DNA from: Thermogemmatispora aurantia
GTDB taxonomy: Bacteria > Chloroflexota > Ktedonobacteria > Ktedonobacterales > Ktedonobacteraceae
Direction: 5' to 3'
Assembly: GCF_008974285.1 (NCBI RefSeq)
Contig: NZ_BKZV01000003.1
Coordinates: 606,448 to 670,447, forward strand
Length of the DNA: 64,000 nt
Shown: positions 16,741 to 26,654 of the stretch, piece by piece
Layout: each line of letters opens with the position of its first letter
How positions within the stretch are numbered: position 1 is the stretch's first letter
Position numbers and translations under genes: made by a program
Notes under the pieces: generated by a model
What the model was told of the DNA's origin: nothing
Databases searched by the model: none
The model's input: only the letters and a program-made list of their open reading frames with translations

Positions 16741-19277
16741 GATGTCTGTGGTCTCCCGCTCGTTGATTCTGTGGTCCGAGACTCGCCCTCATTTTCGATC
16801 TCAGCACCATTGTCAGCAGGCGCCAGAGGCAGGCGAATGGTGAAGGTGGCGCCGTAGCCCAGGCGGCTTTCGACGCTGATGTGTCCTTGATGGCTCTCAA
16901 TGAGACGCTGGGTAATGGCCAGGCCAAGCCCAATGCCGTGCGCTTTGGTAGTGAAGAAAGGCTGGAAGATAAGATCTAACTGCTCCGGCGGGATGCCTAT
17001 GCCTGTGTCGCTGATGGAGAGTTCTAGCCACTGCTGCTCCTCTGATACTAAATAACTGCTTTCGCTCTCAGCAACTCGCACCCGCGGCAGGACATAGCTG
17101 GCACCAGCCCCAGACCGCGGACGCAGGACGATCTGAGCCGAGACGGTGAGGATTCCTCCTTCTGGCATGGCCTGGATAGCATTGGTGTAGAGGTTAAAAA
17201 GTACTTGTTCCATCTGTTCCATGTCGGCCAGCACAACGGCAAGCCGCCGCTGCGGCTGCTCCAGAAGATCGCGCTGATAGACACGATGGACGACGATCCC
17301 AGCCTCATTAAGGCAGGGCTGAAGCGTCTGCAAGACGTGCTCATTGAGGGTAATGAGATCACAGGGCACACGATGCAATTGGCGCGGTTTGGCGAAGAGC
17401 AACAACTCGCGTACGATGTTGTCGAGACGCTCAACTTCTTTGAGAACAACAGCGATCGACTCCTGAGCCCCACGATGCTCTTCAAGGCGGGGCTGAGCCT
17501 GGCCTCCCCGATCACCGCCTTGGCTGCCTTCGGCTGCTTCACGCTGCACGAGTTTCTCCAGGTCGTCCATGAGCATCTGCATGGTGATTTTGATGGAGGC
17601 CAGGGGATTGCGCACTTCATGGGCAACGCTGGCTGCCATCTTGCCCAGCGAAGCCAGTTCGTCCAGTCGACGCTTCTCTTCCTGCAGACGATGCATGGAG
17701 GTGACGTCACTGAAGGTGAGCAGGGTACCGATCTGCCTCCCCCGGTCGTTACAGAGAGGCTGCCAGGTCATGTCAAGCACCAGGTCCTGCCCCTGCCGAT
17801 CGTGGGTGATGAGCGTCTCATGATAGGTCGCTGGGGAGCGGTGGCCAAGACCAGACTGCAGGACTTCGCGCAGGACCTGGGGATTCTTGAGCGGCAGGAT
17901 CTTGTGAACCGGCTGACCCAGGGCTTCGTAGGGATGATAGCCCAGGATGAGCGAGGCCGCCCGGTTGAAGGTGGTGATCTGCCCGCTGAGATCTATGGTC
18001 ATCAATCCGCTGGGAATGCTCTCCAGGATCAGCTCTTTGAGACGCTGGTCGTCAAGGACCTGGCGCAGGAGCTTGCGCGCTTCGTTGCGCGCTTCGATGA
18101 CCTCCGTCATGAGGTGAATATTCTCCAGGGCGGCGCTGGCCTGACTGGCCAGTACTTGCAGCATCATCAGTTCAACATGGCGCACTTTCCAGGGCCGATA
18201 AGTGCCCCCGACTAAGAGGCCTAGCACTCGCGGCTCTCTCTCTTCGGGACCACAGAGCCGACCACGCCGCCCAGGATCGCCTCCGCTGATGAGCGGCAGG
18301 GCAATGAAGGTATTGAGGCCGCCTGGCAGATGACTGAGATAGTCAGCAGTGCGCGGACTGCCCGGGCGCTCGATGAGGAGCGGCGTGGGATGGCCCCCCT
18401 GCTCGCGGGCATAGCGGAAGAGCGCTTCGCTCAGGGCCGGACTAATCCAGGGCGCCTGCCTGCCCATCGGAGGCGAGAGGAGAACGTCGCAGAGATCAAG
18501 TGGCGCAATTTCACGACTGCGCTGCATGATGATGGTACACAGACGCTCAAGGTCGTGGACGGCGCTGTTGATCTGGCTGCCGATGCTGTTGAGCAATGAA
18601 AGCTCATGGATACGCTCACGGTCTCGCTCCAGCAGCAGGGTGTTTTCAAGGAGCATGGCACTGACACCAGCGACGGCTTCCAGCACATGAATCTCTTCTT
18701 CGCTCCAATAGGCCGGCAGGCGGCTGCCAATGGCGCCATCAGGAGAACCGGCAGACTGGCCCCCAGCCGCGGGCTGGCCTTCGTGGCCGCCACGGATGGC
18801 TACAAGGACGCCGGTGGCCCGCTGACGGTAGATCAGCGGCACGGCAACCAGCTGCGGCTCGTTCTTGTCTGCTGGCGCAGTGGCCACACACCGCAGCCTC
18901 CAGGCTCGGGCCTCGGGCCGCTCACTGTTGAGGTCGATCGGATTGATCTGGGCAACCGCCAGCAGCGAGGTCGACCAGCCCGGGCGATCGTCAAAGGTCC
19001 CTGAGACGAATTGCAGCGTCTCTCCGATACGCTTGTAGAGCAGGACGTAGCGACTCCGCAGCAGTGAGGCCAGCCGCCGCGGCAGGCTGTCTTGCAGCAC
19101 CCGATAGTCACTAATGGCGCTGAATTCATCGAGAATGGTGGTGACGAGAATGGGCGCGCTCAGCGGCGCAAGAGCTGAGGCGGCTCCCTTTCCCTCTTCT
19201 CCAGCAGTCTCTCCTGCCTCCTCGCCTGTAGCAGACCGCGAGGCGAAGATGCCCGAATCATGCTCTGCAGTACGCAT
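16737..19277 (-). CDS. soluble sensor histidine kinase (GAF-GAF-PAS-HisKA-HATPase)
   Basis: The 846-residue protein has no membrane segment. In order: low-complexity N-terminus, GAF domain (about 45-215), second GAF (about 230-390), PAS (about 410-525, TIDLSGQITTFNRAASLILG), HisKA with the phosphorylated H553 in ASVAHEVRNPLASIK, and an HATPase domain with N box NLYTNAIQAMPEGG, G1 DTGIGIPPEQ, F box PFFTTKAHG and G2 GIGLGLA. A Gly- and Gln-rich insert of about 30 residues splits the HisKA region. It should sense a cytoplasmic ligand or redox state and phosphorylate the NtrC-type regulator with which it overlaps. The signal is unknown. Confidence 0.93.
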   Translation of the reverse strand: MRTAEHDSGIFASRSATGEEAGETAGEEGKGAASALAPLSAPILVTTILDEFSAISDYRVLQDSLPRRLASLLRSRYVLLYKRIGETLQFVSGTFDDRPGWSTSLLAVAQINPIDLNSERPEARAWRLRCVATAPADKNEPQLVAVPLIYRQRATGVLVAIRGGHEGQPAAGGQSAGSPDGAIGSRLPAYWSEEEIHVLEAVAGVSAMLLENTLLLERDRERIHELSLLNSIGSQINSAVHDLERLCTIIMQRSREIAPLDLCDVLLSPPMGRQAPWISPALSEALFRYAREQGGHPTPLLIERPGSPRTADYLSHLPGGLNTFIALPLISGGDPGRRGRLCGPEEREPRVLGLLVGGTYRPWKVRHVELMMLQVLASQASAALENIHLMTEVIEARNEARKLLRQVLDDQRLKELILESIPSGLMTIDLSGQITTFNRAASLILGYHPYEALGQPVHKILPLKNPQVLREVLQSGLGHRSPATYHETLITHDRQGQDLVLDMTWQPLCNDRGRQIGTLLTFSDVTSMHRLQEEKRRLDELASLGKMAASVAHEVRNPLASIKITMQMLMDDLEKLVQREAAEGSQGGDRGGQAQPRLEEHRGAQESIAVVLKEVERLDNIVRELLLFAKPRQLHRVPCDLITLNEHVLQTLQPCLNEAGIVVHRVYQRDLLEQPQRRLAVVLADMEQMEQVLFNLYTNAIQAMPEGGILTVSAQIVLRPRSGAGASYVLPRVRVAESESSYLVSEEQQWLELSISDTGIGIPPEQLDLIFQPFFTTKAHGIGLGLAITQRLIESHQGHISVESRLGYGATFTIRLPLAPADNGAEIENEGESRTTESTSGRPQTS

Positions 19278-20176
19278 GTTTCCCCCCTTCTCCTGACCGC
19301 TCCAGTCCGCTGTGCCCTTGTCGAGCAGGACGCGCTAGCCGTCCGCTCTGCTGAGTGCTCACATGGAGGTTCTCTTTGCTGACCACACTACACCTCTTCC
19401 GCTCTCTCTGCAAGCTGGAGCCTCTCGTAACACGCTCTGCGAGGAACATACCCCGGCCCCGGACAGCGGATTATCCCAGTCGCTTCCATAGGCCATATGC
19501 TGGTTGTCCTCTGCCTGGCTTTGTGCTTGCCTTGCGTGGAAGACCACCAACCAGGCTGGGCCATCGCCATCGCATCGCCCCTACTGGCCCCCACAGGCGC
19601 TCTGGCCGTTTCATGGTCTCATCCCTCGCCTTTTCAGCCATCTTGCTTGATACTTGCCTGCCCCCCCCACAGGACGACTGCTGCTCTTCCCAGGCCAGGC
19701 ACTACAGGCACTATCCCCCGCACACCTGTCTATTCCCCCACTTGCCCACTGCCCGCCAGGCCACTACCAGCTTCCCCACTCCTGTAGTCAGCCTCGCCCA
19801 CAGTACTTCCCCCTTCCCAGCAACAACCAGCCCTCCGGGGTCCTCTCCTGTTTTCTACTATAGCAGATACTAGCCTATTTTGCACCTGTCATTGGTCTTG
19901 TTTGAAAATATTGCCATTATCTCTGCCTTTTCTCCCTCCTTTCCTGCTACTATTATGACTGATCATTCATAATCTTGTGTAAAATCAGAAGAAGATCGCA
20001 CCGCTCTCTTGTGCAGCAGGAGGAGGAGCATCGAGAGAAGGGAAGAGTCAGGGACAGGAGAAGAACTTGCAACTGGGTAACAACTTCGCTACCCTGATAG
20101 GCGAGCGGCAGTCTGCTCTCGCCCGGTCAGGCGAGAGCAGACTGACTGCAGGCGATTACACAAGAGAGAAAGAAGC
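19278..20176. other. 900-bp divergent intergenic region
   Basis: It separates the kinase (leftward) from the membrane-protein gene (rightward). 19,480-19,860 is C-rich and non-coding in feel; 19,870-20,000 is AT-rich and probably holds promoters. A strong hairpin lies at 20109-20144. No gene was recognised. Confidence 0.5.
20109..20144 (+). promoter_or_regulatory. long perfect hairpin in the leader of the downstream membrane-protein gene
   Basis: CAGTCTGCTCTCGCC and its exact complement GGCGAGAGCAGACTG form a 15-bp stem around the loop CGGTCA. It ends 32 bases before the ATG at 20177 and has no following T-run, so it is more likely a leader structure or protein site than a simple terminator. 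Confidence 0.5.
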
Positions 20177-20893
20177 ATGGAAGAGCATCAGAAATCGCAC
20201 GGAGTGACAGGAATACAGCAGGGAGCAGGCGAGCAACAGCAACAGTCAGGAGCAAAAGAGAGCAAGATCGCGCCGCGCTGGCTGGCCCTGATCGCCGCCC
20301 TACTCTGCGGCCTCCTCTACGCTGTCCTGCCCCCTTGGCTGACCCTCGGGCCGAACTGGCTCCCGTTGGTCTTGGAAGGAATCATTGTGGCTGGGGTCAT
20401 CGTGTTCAGATTCCTGGCCCGGTCTGGCTGGCAATCTCAACACATCCACCGTTGGCAGCGCCACCTGGCTTTTGGGTTGCTCGCGGTCGTGACCCTGGCC
20501 CTGGGCAGTGCCGTGGCGTTGCTCATCTTCAACCTGCCGCGCAGCACGCGGGCCGATATCCTGCTACGGGCTGCCGCCCTGCTCTGGACCTCCAATATCT
20601 TGGTCTTTGCCCTCTGGTACTGGGAAATCGACGGCGGGGGACCAGTGGGACGGCACCGACGCGGCCACCGCGCCGCCGACTTCCTCTTCCCCCAACAAGC
20701 GAACGGGAACAGCAGTGGCTGGGTGCCCCACTTCCTCGACTATCTCTTCCTGGCCTTCACCACAGCCACCGCCTTCAGTCCGACGGATACTATGCCACTG
20801 ACGCGCCGGGCCAAGGCACTGATGATGCTGGAGTCCTTGCTCTCTCTACTCGTCCTGGCCATCCTGGCGGCGCGGGCCGTCAACATTCTTTAA
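20177..20893 (+). CDS. DUF1345-like integral membrane protein
   Basis: The 238-residue product has a polar Gln-rich N-terminus and about five or six hydrophobic segments (LALIAALLCGLLYAVLPP; LAFGLLAVVTLALG; LLRAAALLWTSNILVFALWY; the C-terminal SLLSLLVLAILAARAV). The late sequence DYLFLAFTTATAFSPTDTMP is typical of DUF1345-like proteins. Function in the family is unknown. Its stop shares four bases with that of the convergent cytosine deaminase gene. The start has GAGAGAAAGAAG just upstream. Confidence 0.75.
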   Translation: MEEHQKSHGVTGIQQGAGEQQQQSGAKESKIAPRWLALIAALLCGLLYAVLPPWLTLGPNWLPLVLEGIIVAGVIVFRFLARSGWQSQHIHRWQRHLAFGLLAVVTLALGSAVALLIFNLPRSTRADILLRAAALLWTSNILVFALWYWEIDGGGPVGRHRRGHRAADFLFPQQANGNSSGWVPHFLDYLFLAFTTATAFSPTDTMPLTRRAKALMMLESLLSLLVLAILAARAVNIL

Positions 20894-22206
20894 TCTTCCG
20901 CGGAGACTGACCAGGCGGGCGGAAGGCGAAAGGTGACCTCACTGCCCTCGGTCTCACCCTCGCGGCGCAGCAGGCTGCGGGCTGGCGTCGTTGCTGCTAC
21001 CTCCCGCCCCCCTTTGAAGACATGCAGGCGAGCCGGCAGCAGGCGTAAGGCTTCAAAAGCCGAAGGGGCATCGAGCAGCACAAAATCGGCAGGCTTCCCC
21101 TCTTCAATCCCATAGCGGTCCTCGATGCGCAAGACGCGCGCCGCCTGGGTGGTGATCAGATCCAGCACGGTATTAATTTCCTCGTAGCCGCTCATATGGC
21201 AGAGCAAAAGGGCGAGCTGAGCCGCGGCCAGCATGTCGCCGCGCCCAAGTGGGAACCAGGGGTCCATGATCGAGTCGTGGCCGAGCGCCACCGTCACCCC
21301 GGCCTCCAGCAGCTCCTTGACGCGCGCCAGGCCGCGGCGCTTCGGATAGGTGTCGAAGCGGCCCTGCAGGACCACATTATCAAACGGATTGGCAATGACA
21401 TTGACCCTGGCCCGCGCCAGCAGGCGCAGCAGCTTGAAAGCATAGGCATTATCGTAAGAATGCATGGCTGTGCAGTGGCTGGCCGTCACCCGCCCCTGCC
21501 AGCCGGCGCTGAGGGTCTCCGCCGCCATCACTTCGGTAAAGCGGGAATGGGGATCGTCAGTCTCATCACAGTGACAGTCAATGTCGCGATTGAATTCGCG
21601 CGCCAGGGCGAAAGCATAGCGCACATCCTCAACGCCGAGATCACGCGTCCACTCATAGTGGGGAATGCCGCCGACCAGATCGCAGCCCAGCTCCAGGGCG
21701 CGACGCATCAGTTCCTGACCACTGGGGAAGGAGAAGATACCATCCTGCGGGAAGGCCACCAGCTGCAGCTCACAGATGTCGCGCACCTCCTCGCGCACCT
21801 CCAGCAGGGCACGCAGAGCCGTCAGAGAGGGATCACAGACATCGACATGGCTGCGAATGTAGAGTGTACCCTGGGCGACCTCCCAGCGAATAGCCTCCAG
21901 GGCACGACGCTTGACGTCCTCGCGACTCAGGGAGGGCTTGCGCTCGCTCCAGATCTGAATCCCTTCCAGCAAGGTGCCACTACTGTTGTAGCGGGGCTGG
22001 CCTACCGTGAGGACTGCGTCAAGATGGACATGGGCATCAATAAAAGGCGGCGAGACCAGGCGCCCCGCGGCCTCGATCTCGCGCGCAGCGGTGTCCGCGG
22101 ACAGCTCGGGAGCGATACGGACAAAGCGCCCATCTTGCACGGCAAGGTCAACGAGCGTCTCTTTGCGGTGGAGACGTGCATGGCGCACAATCAAATCGTA
22201 GTGCAT
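20890..22206 (-). CDS. codA: cytosine deaminase / amidohydrolase
   Basis: The 438-residue product (ATG at 22204-22206 behind GAGGAAG) is an amidohydrolase-superfamily metal enzyme. H59 and H61 in IDAHVHLD, the HCDETDDPHS strand, ASHCTAMHSY and the late LGHDSIMDPW match cytosine deaminase and its relatives. It would hydrolyse cytosine to uracil and ammonia, or act on a related aminated ring such as isoguanine or creatinine. The NCS1 permease gene lies 269 bases upstream on the same strand, as in codBA operons, which supports the assignment. The divergent GAF-PucR protein is the likely regulator. Exact substrate specificity cannot be fixed from sequence. Confidence 0.88.
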   Translation of the reverse strand: MHYDLIVRHARLHRKETLVDLAVQDGRFVRIAPELSADTAAREIEAAGRLVSPPFIDAHVHLDAVLTVGQPRYNSSGTLLEGIQIWSERKPSLSREDVKRRALEAIRWEVAQGTLYIRSHVDVCDPSLTALRALLEVREEVRDICELQLVAFPQDGIFSFPSGQELMRRALELGCDLVGGIPHYEWTRDLGVEDVRYAFALAREFNRDIDCHCDETDDPHSRFTEVMAAETLSAGWQGRVTASHCTAMHSYDNAYAFKLLRLLARARVNVIANPFDNVVLQGRFDTYPKRRGLARVKELLEAGVTVALGHDSIMDPWFPLGRGDMLAAAQLALLLCHMSGYEEINTVLDLITTQAARVLRIEDRYGIEEGKPADFVLLDAPSAFEALRLLPARLHVFKGGREVAATTPARSLLRREGETEGSEVTFRLPPAWSVSAED

Positions 22207-22475
22207 CGATCGTTCTTCCTCGTCAAGTGTGTGATGGAACTCGCCAGGAAGGAGGAGCATGAGCAGGGGACGGCGACGCACGACCGATAGCGAGCAAGCG
22301 AGTCTGACAGAACGCTCAGGGGCCGTCCCGAAACAGCAATGAGGGGCAGGCGACCTGTGGCTGCTCTCTTGCCCGTCGTCCGCCTGCCCCAGGATGAATA
22401 CCTTCCCCCTCCCTCCTCAGAGGTGCTCAAGGGAAGGAAAGCCATCTCGCTCAGGCCCGCTTGGCAGCCCGGCGC

Positions 22476-23855
22476 TCAGCGCCCAGTCTGTCGCAGCTCA
22501 ATGGGGCGCAGGAGCAGATAGGCGATCGCGGCCAGGACAATGCCTAGCTCGAAGCCGATATCCATGCCATAGGGCGGGTTGACCAGCTTTGCCAGCGGGC
22601 CGACATAGTAGACCTGCGCGGCCCCCAGGGCCACGCCGATCAGGCCGATAACCATCGCTACCAGGGCCGCCCAGCCGATAGGCAGCTTCTCTGGCGTATT
22701 CCAGTCATCGACATTATAGACGCCGTGGCGAAAGACAAAGTGCTCCAGGATCAGGATAATCGACCACGGGCCAAGCCAGTAGGCAATCAGCAGGAGGAAA
22801 TTTTCCAGCGTCTGGTTAAAATTCTGTGCCGCCGGCAGGGCGATCGCCACATAAATCACCGCGCCGATCAGGGTCCAGACAGCGCGCGGCACCCGCTGCA
22901 GGGATCTGCCAACGACCTGGATCGAAAGGCCAAGGCTATAATCGTTGGGGATGTTGTTGGCCACCACACTGAGGGCCAGCAAGACCAGCAAGACGGTCCC
23001 GAAGCCGCCCAAAGGCTGCAACACCCCGGCCAGCAGATCGCCACCACCCTTGGGAATCCAGCTCGTCAGGAGCATGCCCAGGGTCTCCAGGGCTACGCAG
23101 GGCAGAAAGACCCCCAGAAAGGTCAGCCAGAAGACGCGGCTGGCCGGCGTCTCCTCCGGCTGCCGGACATTGTAGTCAGCAGCGTAGGAACTCCAGCCGG
23201 TAGCAAAGCCGTAGATCGCTCCACCGAAGGAGATCAGCGAGGCGAACCAGGCCGCGCTGGCCGCCGGCGTCGGCACAATTTTCATGTGTGGGGCCGCCAC
23301 CACCGTCATGATGACAAAAATGATGGCCATCGGAATCCAGGCAAAGCGCTCGTAGCGATGAACGTAGCGATAGCCATAGATACTGACAAGGGTTGTCAGC
23401 AGAGCAATGACCAGAATACCGGCCCAGCGCGGAATCGCGCCATTGCTCAGGGCCGCGACCAACTGGCCGCCCACAATGACATTGACCGCCGACCAGCCGA
23501 TGCAGGCCGCGACATTGAAGAGGGCCATCACAATGCCCCCGACCCAGCCGAAGGAGAAGCGCGAAATGGTCATCTGGCGCAGGCCGAGTTTGGGACCAAG
23601 GGTCGAGAAGAAGGCGACGGGAAGCACGCCCAGGGCATTGAAGATCACAATCACGGCCAGACCATCCCAGAAGCCCAGGCCGAAGACCTGGTTGGCCAGG
23701 GCCCCCAAAGCCACCGTCGAGATCACGAGGTTGGCTGAGAGCCACATGGTGAAATTGTCAAAGATGCGCACATGAGTGCGAGCAGTGGGGGCTACCCGTT
23801 CAATACCATGAATCTCAATGCCCCGTTCTTCAGGAATAGTGACGATGTCAGACAT
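22476..23855 (-). CDS. codB: NCS1-family cytosine/purine permease
   Basis: The 459-residue product has about twelve hydrophobic spans and the NCS1 hallmarks: an N-terminal helix with FTMWLSANLVISTVALGAL, then FFSTLGPKLGLRQMTISRFSFG, and later SFGGAIYGFATGWSSYAADY and ALSVVANNIPNDYSLGLS. These carriers import cytosine, purines, allantoin or hydantoin by cation symport. Lying upstream of the deaminase on the same strand, it probably supplies its substrate. The N-terminal GIERVAP box is typical of purine-cytosine permeases. The 269-base gap to the deaminase gene is long for an operon, so a second promoter is possible. Confidence 0.88.
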   Translation of the reverse strand: MSDIVTIPEERGIEIHGIERVAPTARTHVRIFDNFTMWLSANLVISTVALGALANQVFGLGFWDGLAVIVIFNALGVLPVAFFSTLGPKLGLRQMTISRFSFGWVGGIVMALFNVAACIGWSAVNVIVGGQLVAALSNGAIPRWAGILVIALLTTLVSIYGYRYVHRYERFAWIPMAIIFVIMTVVAAPHMKIVPTPAASAAWFASLISFGGAIYGFATGWSSYAADYNVRQPEETPASRVFWLTFLGVFLPCVALETLGMLLTSWIPKGGGDLLAGVLQPLGGFGTVLLVLLALSVVANNIPNDYSLGLSIQVVGRSLQRVPRAVWTLIGAVIYVAIALPAAQNFNQTLENFLLLIAYWLGPWSIILILEHFVFRHGVYNVDDWNTPEKLPIGWAALVAMVIGLIGVALGAAQVYYVGPLAKLVNPPYGMDIGFELGIVLAAIAYLLLRPIELRQTGR

Positions 23856-24426
23856 ACTGCTATCTCCTGGAGAAAAACTAGTGGGACGCTCCTCGTTCGC
23901 TCACGTGCGAGTTTCGCGCGCTGAAAGGGCTGTCATCCTCGACCTTCCTCGCTCGCGTTGCGCCATTCCACCGCAGGAGGCACCCTGGGAGAACCTTGCG
24001 TTGGGCGGCATTTGGCACAAACAAAGAGGTGTCTGGGAGAGCAAGTTGAACCACCTGGCCGCCTCTCCGGAGCGCACGAAGGATGAGCTAATTCCAGCTC
24101 TATTATATCAGCATCGCCGCCTCCCTGTCACGGTCCCCTGGCAGCTCGCTAGTGAAGCCAGTCAGAGCGAGCAGCCTCCACGGAAGAGGACCGTATAAAA
24201 AAGCCATAAATCCGCATAGGCAGCTTTGACCAGGGAAAGGAGTCCGTCACACTAGACGCTCCCTGGATAGAGTAGTTACAATGCACACATATAGACATCA
24301 TACGTCTGTCGGCTGCCGACGACGCGCGCGAGGGAGCGGGCGAACGCATAAGCCAATGAATGGGCATCGGGTCCGTTAGCCGCAGCGCACGATGCAGCAG
24401 CTATCTCTGTCCATCAGGAGGTCGGC
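23856..24426. other. divergent regulatory region between permease and PucR-type regulator
   Basis: 570 bases hold the promoters of both genes. AGGAGG at 24,417-24,422 serves the regulator. I looked for purine and TPP riboswitch cores on both strands and saw none. Confidence 0.45.
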
Positions 24427-26523
24427 ATGGTATCCAGAACAGCCCCGGCTCGCGCCGGGAGCAAACGCCAGGCGGAGCAGGAGAACCACGAGCTGGAGGA
24501 GCTACGACGAGAGAACAGCCGGCTGCGCGAGGTCTTGGCGACGAAGTCGCAAGAGTACGCGCTCCTCAACGAGATTATTGCTGCTGTTGGCTCGACGCTC
24601 AAGCTCGACGAGATCTTGCACCGTCTTGTCGATGCCATTGTGCGCGCCGTCTCCTGCCACGCCGCCTTTCTCTACCTCTACGATCCTGAACATGAGCGCC
24701 TCGTGCTGGCAAGCGCCAGCGAGCCGTACGCGCGCTTCGTTGGCAAGGTCGAGCTGGCCCTGGGCCAGGGCATCGCTGGCTGGGTCGCGACCACGCTAGA
24801 GCCGGTGATTCTCAAAGGGCAGGCGCGCAGCGATCCCCGCTTTTACATAGTGCCGGAGCTGGACCGCGAGGAATTCCAGTCGGTGATGACGGTCCCCATT
24901 GTCAGCCGCGAGCGCCAGCTGATCGGCGTCCTGTCGATGAATACCGCCGCCCCGGCGACCTTCAATGAGGAGCAGCAGCGTTTTGTCTGCAATACGGCGG
25001 CCCTGGTGGCAGGCGCCATCGAGAATGCCCGGCTCTATGAGCATACGCGACGCAAGCTGAATATTCTCACGAGCCTCTCGGTGCTCAGCCAGACGATCAG
25101 CTCCAGCCTCTACCTCGATGAGATGCTGCGCTCGCTGGCCGCGCTCACAGCGCAAATTATGGAGGCCGATCTGTGTGTGATTATGCTGGTGGATCAGGCG
25201 CGAGGCAGGCTCACGGTGCGGGCCGTGGCTTCAGGGATGACGGAGCGTGAGCATCCGCTGCTGCAACCCCTGGAGGCGGAGCGCTCAGCCCTGGAGGCCC
25301 TGCGCGAGCCGGGCGGGAGCGCCCCAGCCGGTACCAGCACCGGTGGCACCGGTCCGCTTCCTCCCCCTACCGCCACGACACCCTGTCTGCTCGATAGTGC
25401 TCCCGGTCCCGGCCTCCAGAGCGGAGACTATCAGACGCAGACCTTCGAGGGCTTCAACCCGCTGAAGGATGGTCAGCATCGGACGTTGCTCTCGGCCCCC
25501 CTGGTCTCGGGCACGGAGCACCTGGGGCTGATTAACTGCTATTTCCGCAAAGCACGGCGCCCCAGCCCCGAGGACCAGGCCCTCCTGAGCACCATCGCCA
25601 ATCAGGCCGCCATTGCGATTAAGAATAGCCAGCTGGTCGATTTATTGACCCAGAAGAATCTGGTCAAGGCATTCTTCGATGAGCTGCTCGGCGGCGCTTA
25701 CGAGTCGGAGGAGGCGCTCAAGCAGCGTGCGAAGCTGCTCGGCTGCGATCTGGAACGCCCGCATGTAGTGGTGCTCTTTGAGCTGCTCCCCGCAGAGAGC
25801 AACCCTGGCGCCAGCCCGCGCTGGTCATTGAGCGAGGAAGAACGCCAGACAGCCTATAAGCGGACCTGCAGTCTGATCCGGCGTCGCCTGCAGGAGGCTT
25901 ACCCCGGTTCGCTACTCTACGAGCAGGAACGTACCCTGACCTGCCTGGTTCGCCTGAGACAAGACGGCGAGCCTTCCACCTCCACCCCCCAACTGGCCAC
26001 CCTCAGCCCTGGCAGCAACGCACGCCTCAAGAGCTGGCTACGCGAGCTGGTCCACCAGATCCACCAGGAACAGCCCTTGCATGTGGCCGCCGGCATCGGC
26101 AATCCCTGTCAGCAGCTCGCCGACTATCGCCGCAGTGCCGCCGAGGCCCGCGAGGCCCTCCAGATGGGCCGCAGCCTCAATGGCGACGGGGTGACCCACT
26201 TCAATGACCTGGGCATCTATCGCTATCTCTATAAGATCGCGCGCATGGATGACCTGCGCGATAGTTACCAGGATCAGATTGCCCGCATCGCCCACTATGA
26301 TCACCGCAAGGGCACCGAGCTGCTCTCTACCCTGGAGACCTATCTGGAATGCGCCGGCAACCTGACCAAAACGTCGAGCCGCCTCTTTGTGCACAGAAAT
26401 ACCTTGATCCAGCGCCTGGAGCGCCTGCAATCGCTGTGCGATATCGACCTGCAGGACCGCAGTAACTGGCTCAGTCTGCAGGTAGCGATCAAAGTCTATA
26501 AGCTGCGCAACAACGTGCCCTAG
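24427..26523 (+). CDS. GAF-GAF PucR-family transcriptional regulator
   Basis: The 698-residue protein begins with a coiled-coil segment (ELEELRRENSRLREVL), then a GAF domain (about 45-200; LGQGIAGWVATTLEPVI), a second GAF (about 205-400) interrupted by a Pro/Gly-rich insert at 290-335, a linker domain like that of CdaR/PucR proteins (about 420-600) and the C-terminal PucR HTH (about 630-690; YLECAGNLTKTSSRLFVHRN and TLIQRLERL). PucR-type proteins control purine and related ring catabolism, fitting the divergent permease-deaminase genes. A perfect AGGAGG supports the start. It has no membrane segment, so the GAF domains should read an internal ligand. Confidence 0.88.
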   Translation: MVSRTAPARAGSKRQAEQENHELEELRRENSRLREVLATKSQEYALLNEIIAAVGSTLKLDEILHRLVDAIVRAVSCHAAFLYLYDPEHERLVLASASEPYARFVGKVELALGQGIAGWVATTLEPVILKGQARSDPRFYIVPELDREEFQSVMTVPIVSRERQLIGVLSMNTAAPATFNEEQQRFVCNTAALVAGAIENARLYEHTRRKLNILTSLSVLSQTISSSLYLDEMLRSLAALTAQIMEADLCVIMLVDQARGRLTVRAVASGMTEREHPLLQPLEAERSALEALREPGGSAPAGTSTGGTGPLPPPTATTPCLLDSAPGPGLQSGDYQTQTFEGFNPLKDGQHRTLLSAPLVSGTEHLGLINCYFRKARRPSPEDQALLSTIANQAAIAIKNSQLVDLLTQKNLVKAFFDELLGGAYESEEALKQRAKLLGCDLERPHVVVLFELLPAESNPGASPRWSLSEEERQTAYKRTCSLIRRRLQEAYPGSLLYEQERTLTCLVRLRQDGEPSTSTPQLATLSPGSNARLKSWLRELVHQIHQEQPLHVAAGIGNPCQQLADYRRSAAEAREALQMGRSLNGDGVTHFNDLGIYRYLYKIARMDDLRDSYQDQIARIAHYDHRKGTELLSTLETYLECAGNLTKTSSRLFVHRNTLIQRLERLQSLCDIDLQDRSNWLSLQVAIKVYKLRNNVP

Positions 26524-26549
26524 CTTGCGGCCAGCAGAGCCAGACAAAG

Positions 26550-26592
26550 CACGAGAGGGCGAAGTGGGGATATCCCGCTTCGCCCTCTCGTG
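26550..26592. terminator. bidirectional terminator-like hairpin
   Basis: CACGAGAGGGCGAAG pairs perfectly with CTTCGCCCTCTCGTG across a 13-base loop that itself contains GGGATATCCC. It lies between the convergent regulator and MFS genes. There is no T-run, but the stem is strong. Confidence 0.7.
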
Positions 26593-26654
26593 GATCGATG
26601 AGGGGAAGACACCGGCAAGGCGAGACAAAGCAAGACAAGAAGAGAAGGAGACTG

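Noticed and set aside
17205..18215. 336-codon plus-strand frame
   Set aside because: Antisense to the sensor histidine kinase. No ribosome-binding site.
21196..22290. 364-codon plus-strand frame
   Set aside because: Antisense to the cytosine deaminase gene, whose metal motifs are intact. The translation has no recognisable fold.
22725..23738. 337-codon plus-strand frame rich in Gln, Asp and His
   Set aside because: Shadow of the NCS1 permease gene on the other strand; composition reflects the reverse of hydrophobic codons.
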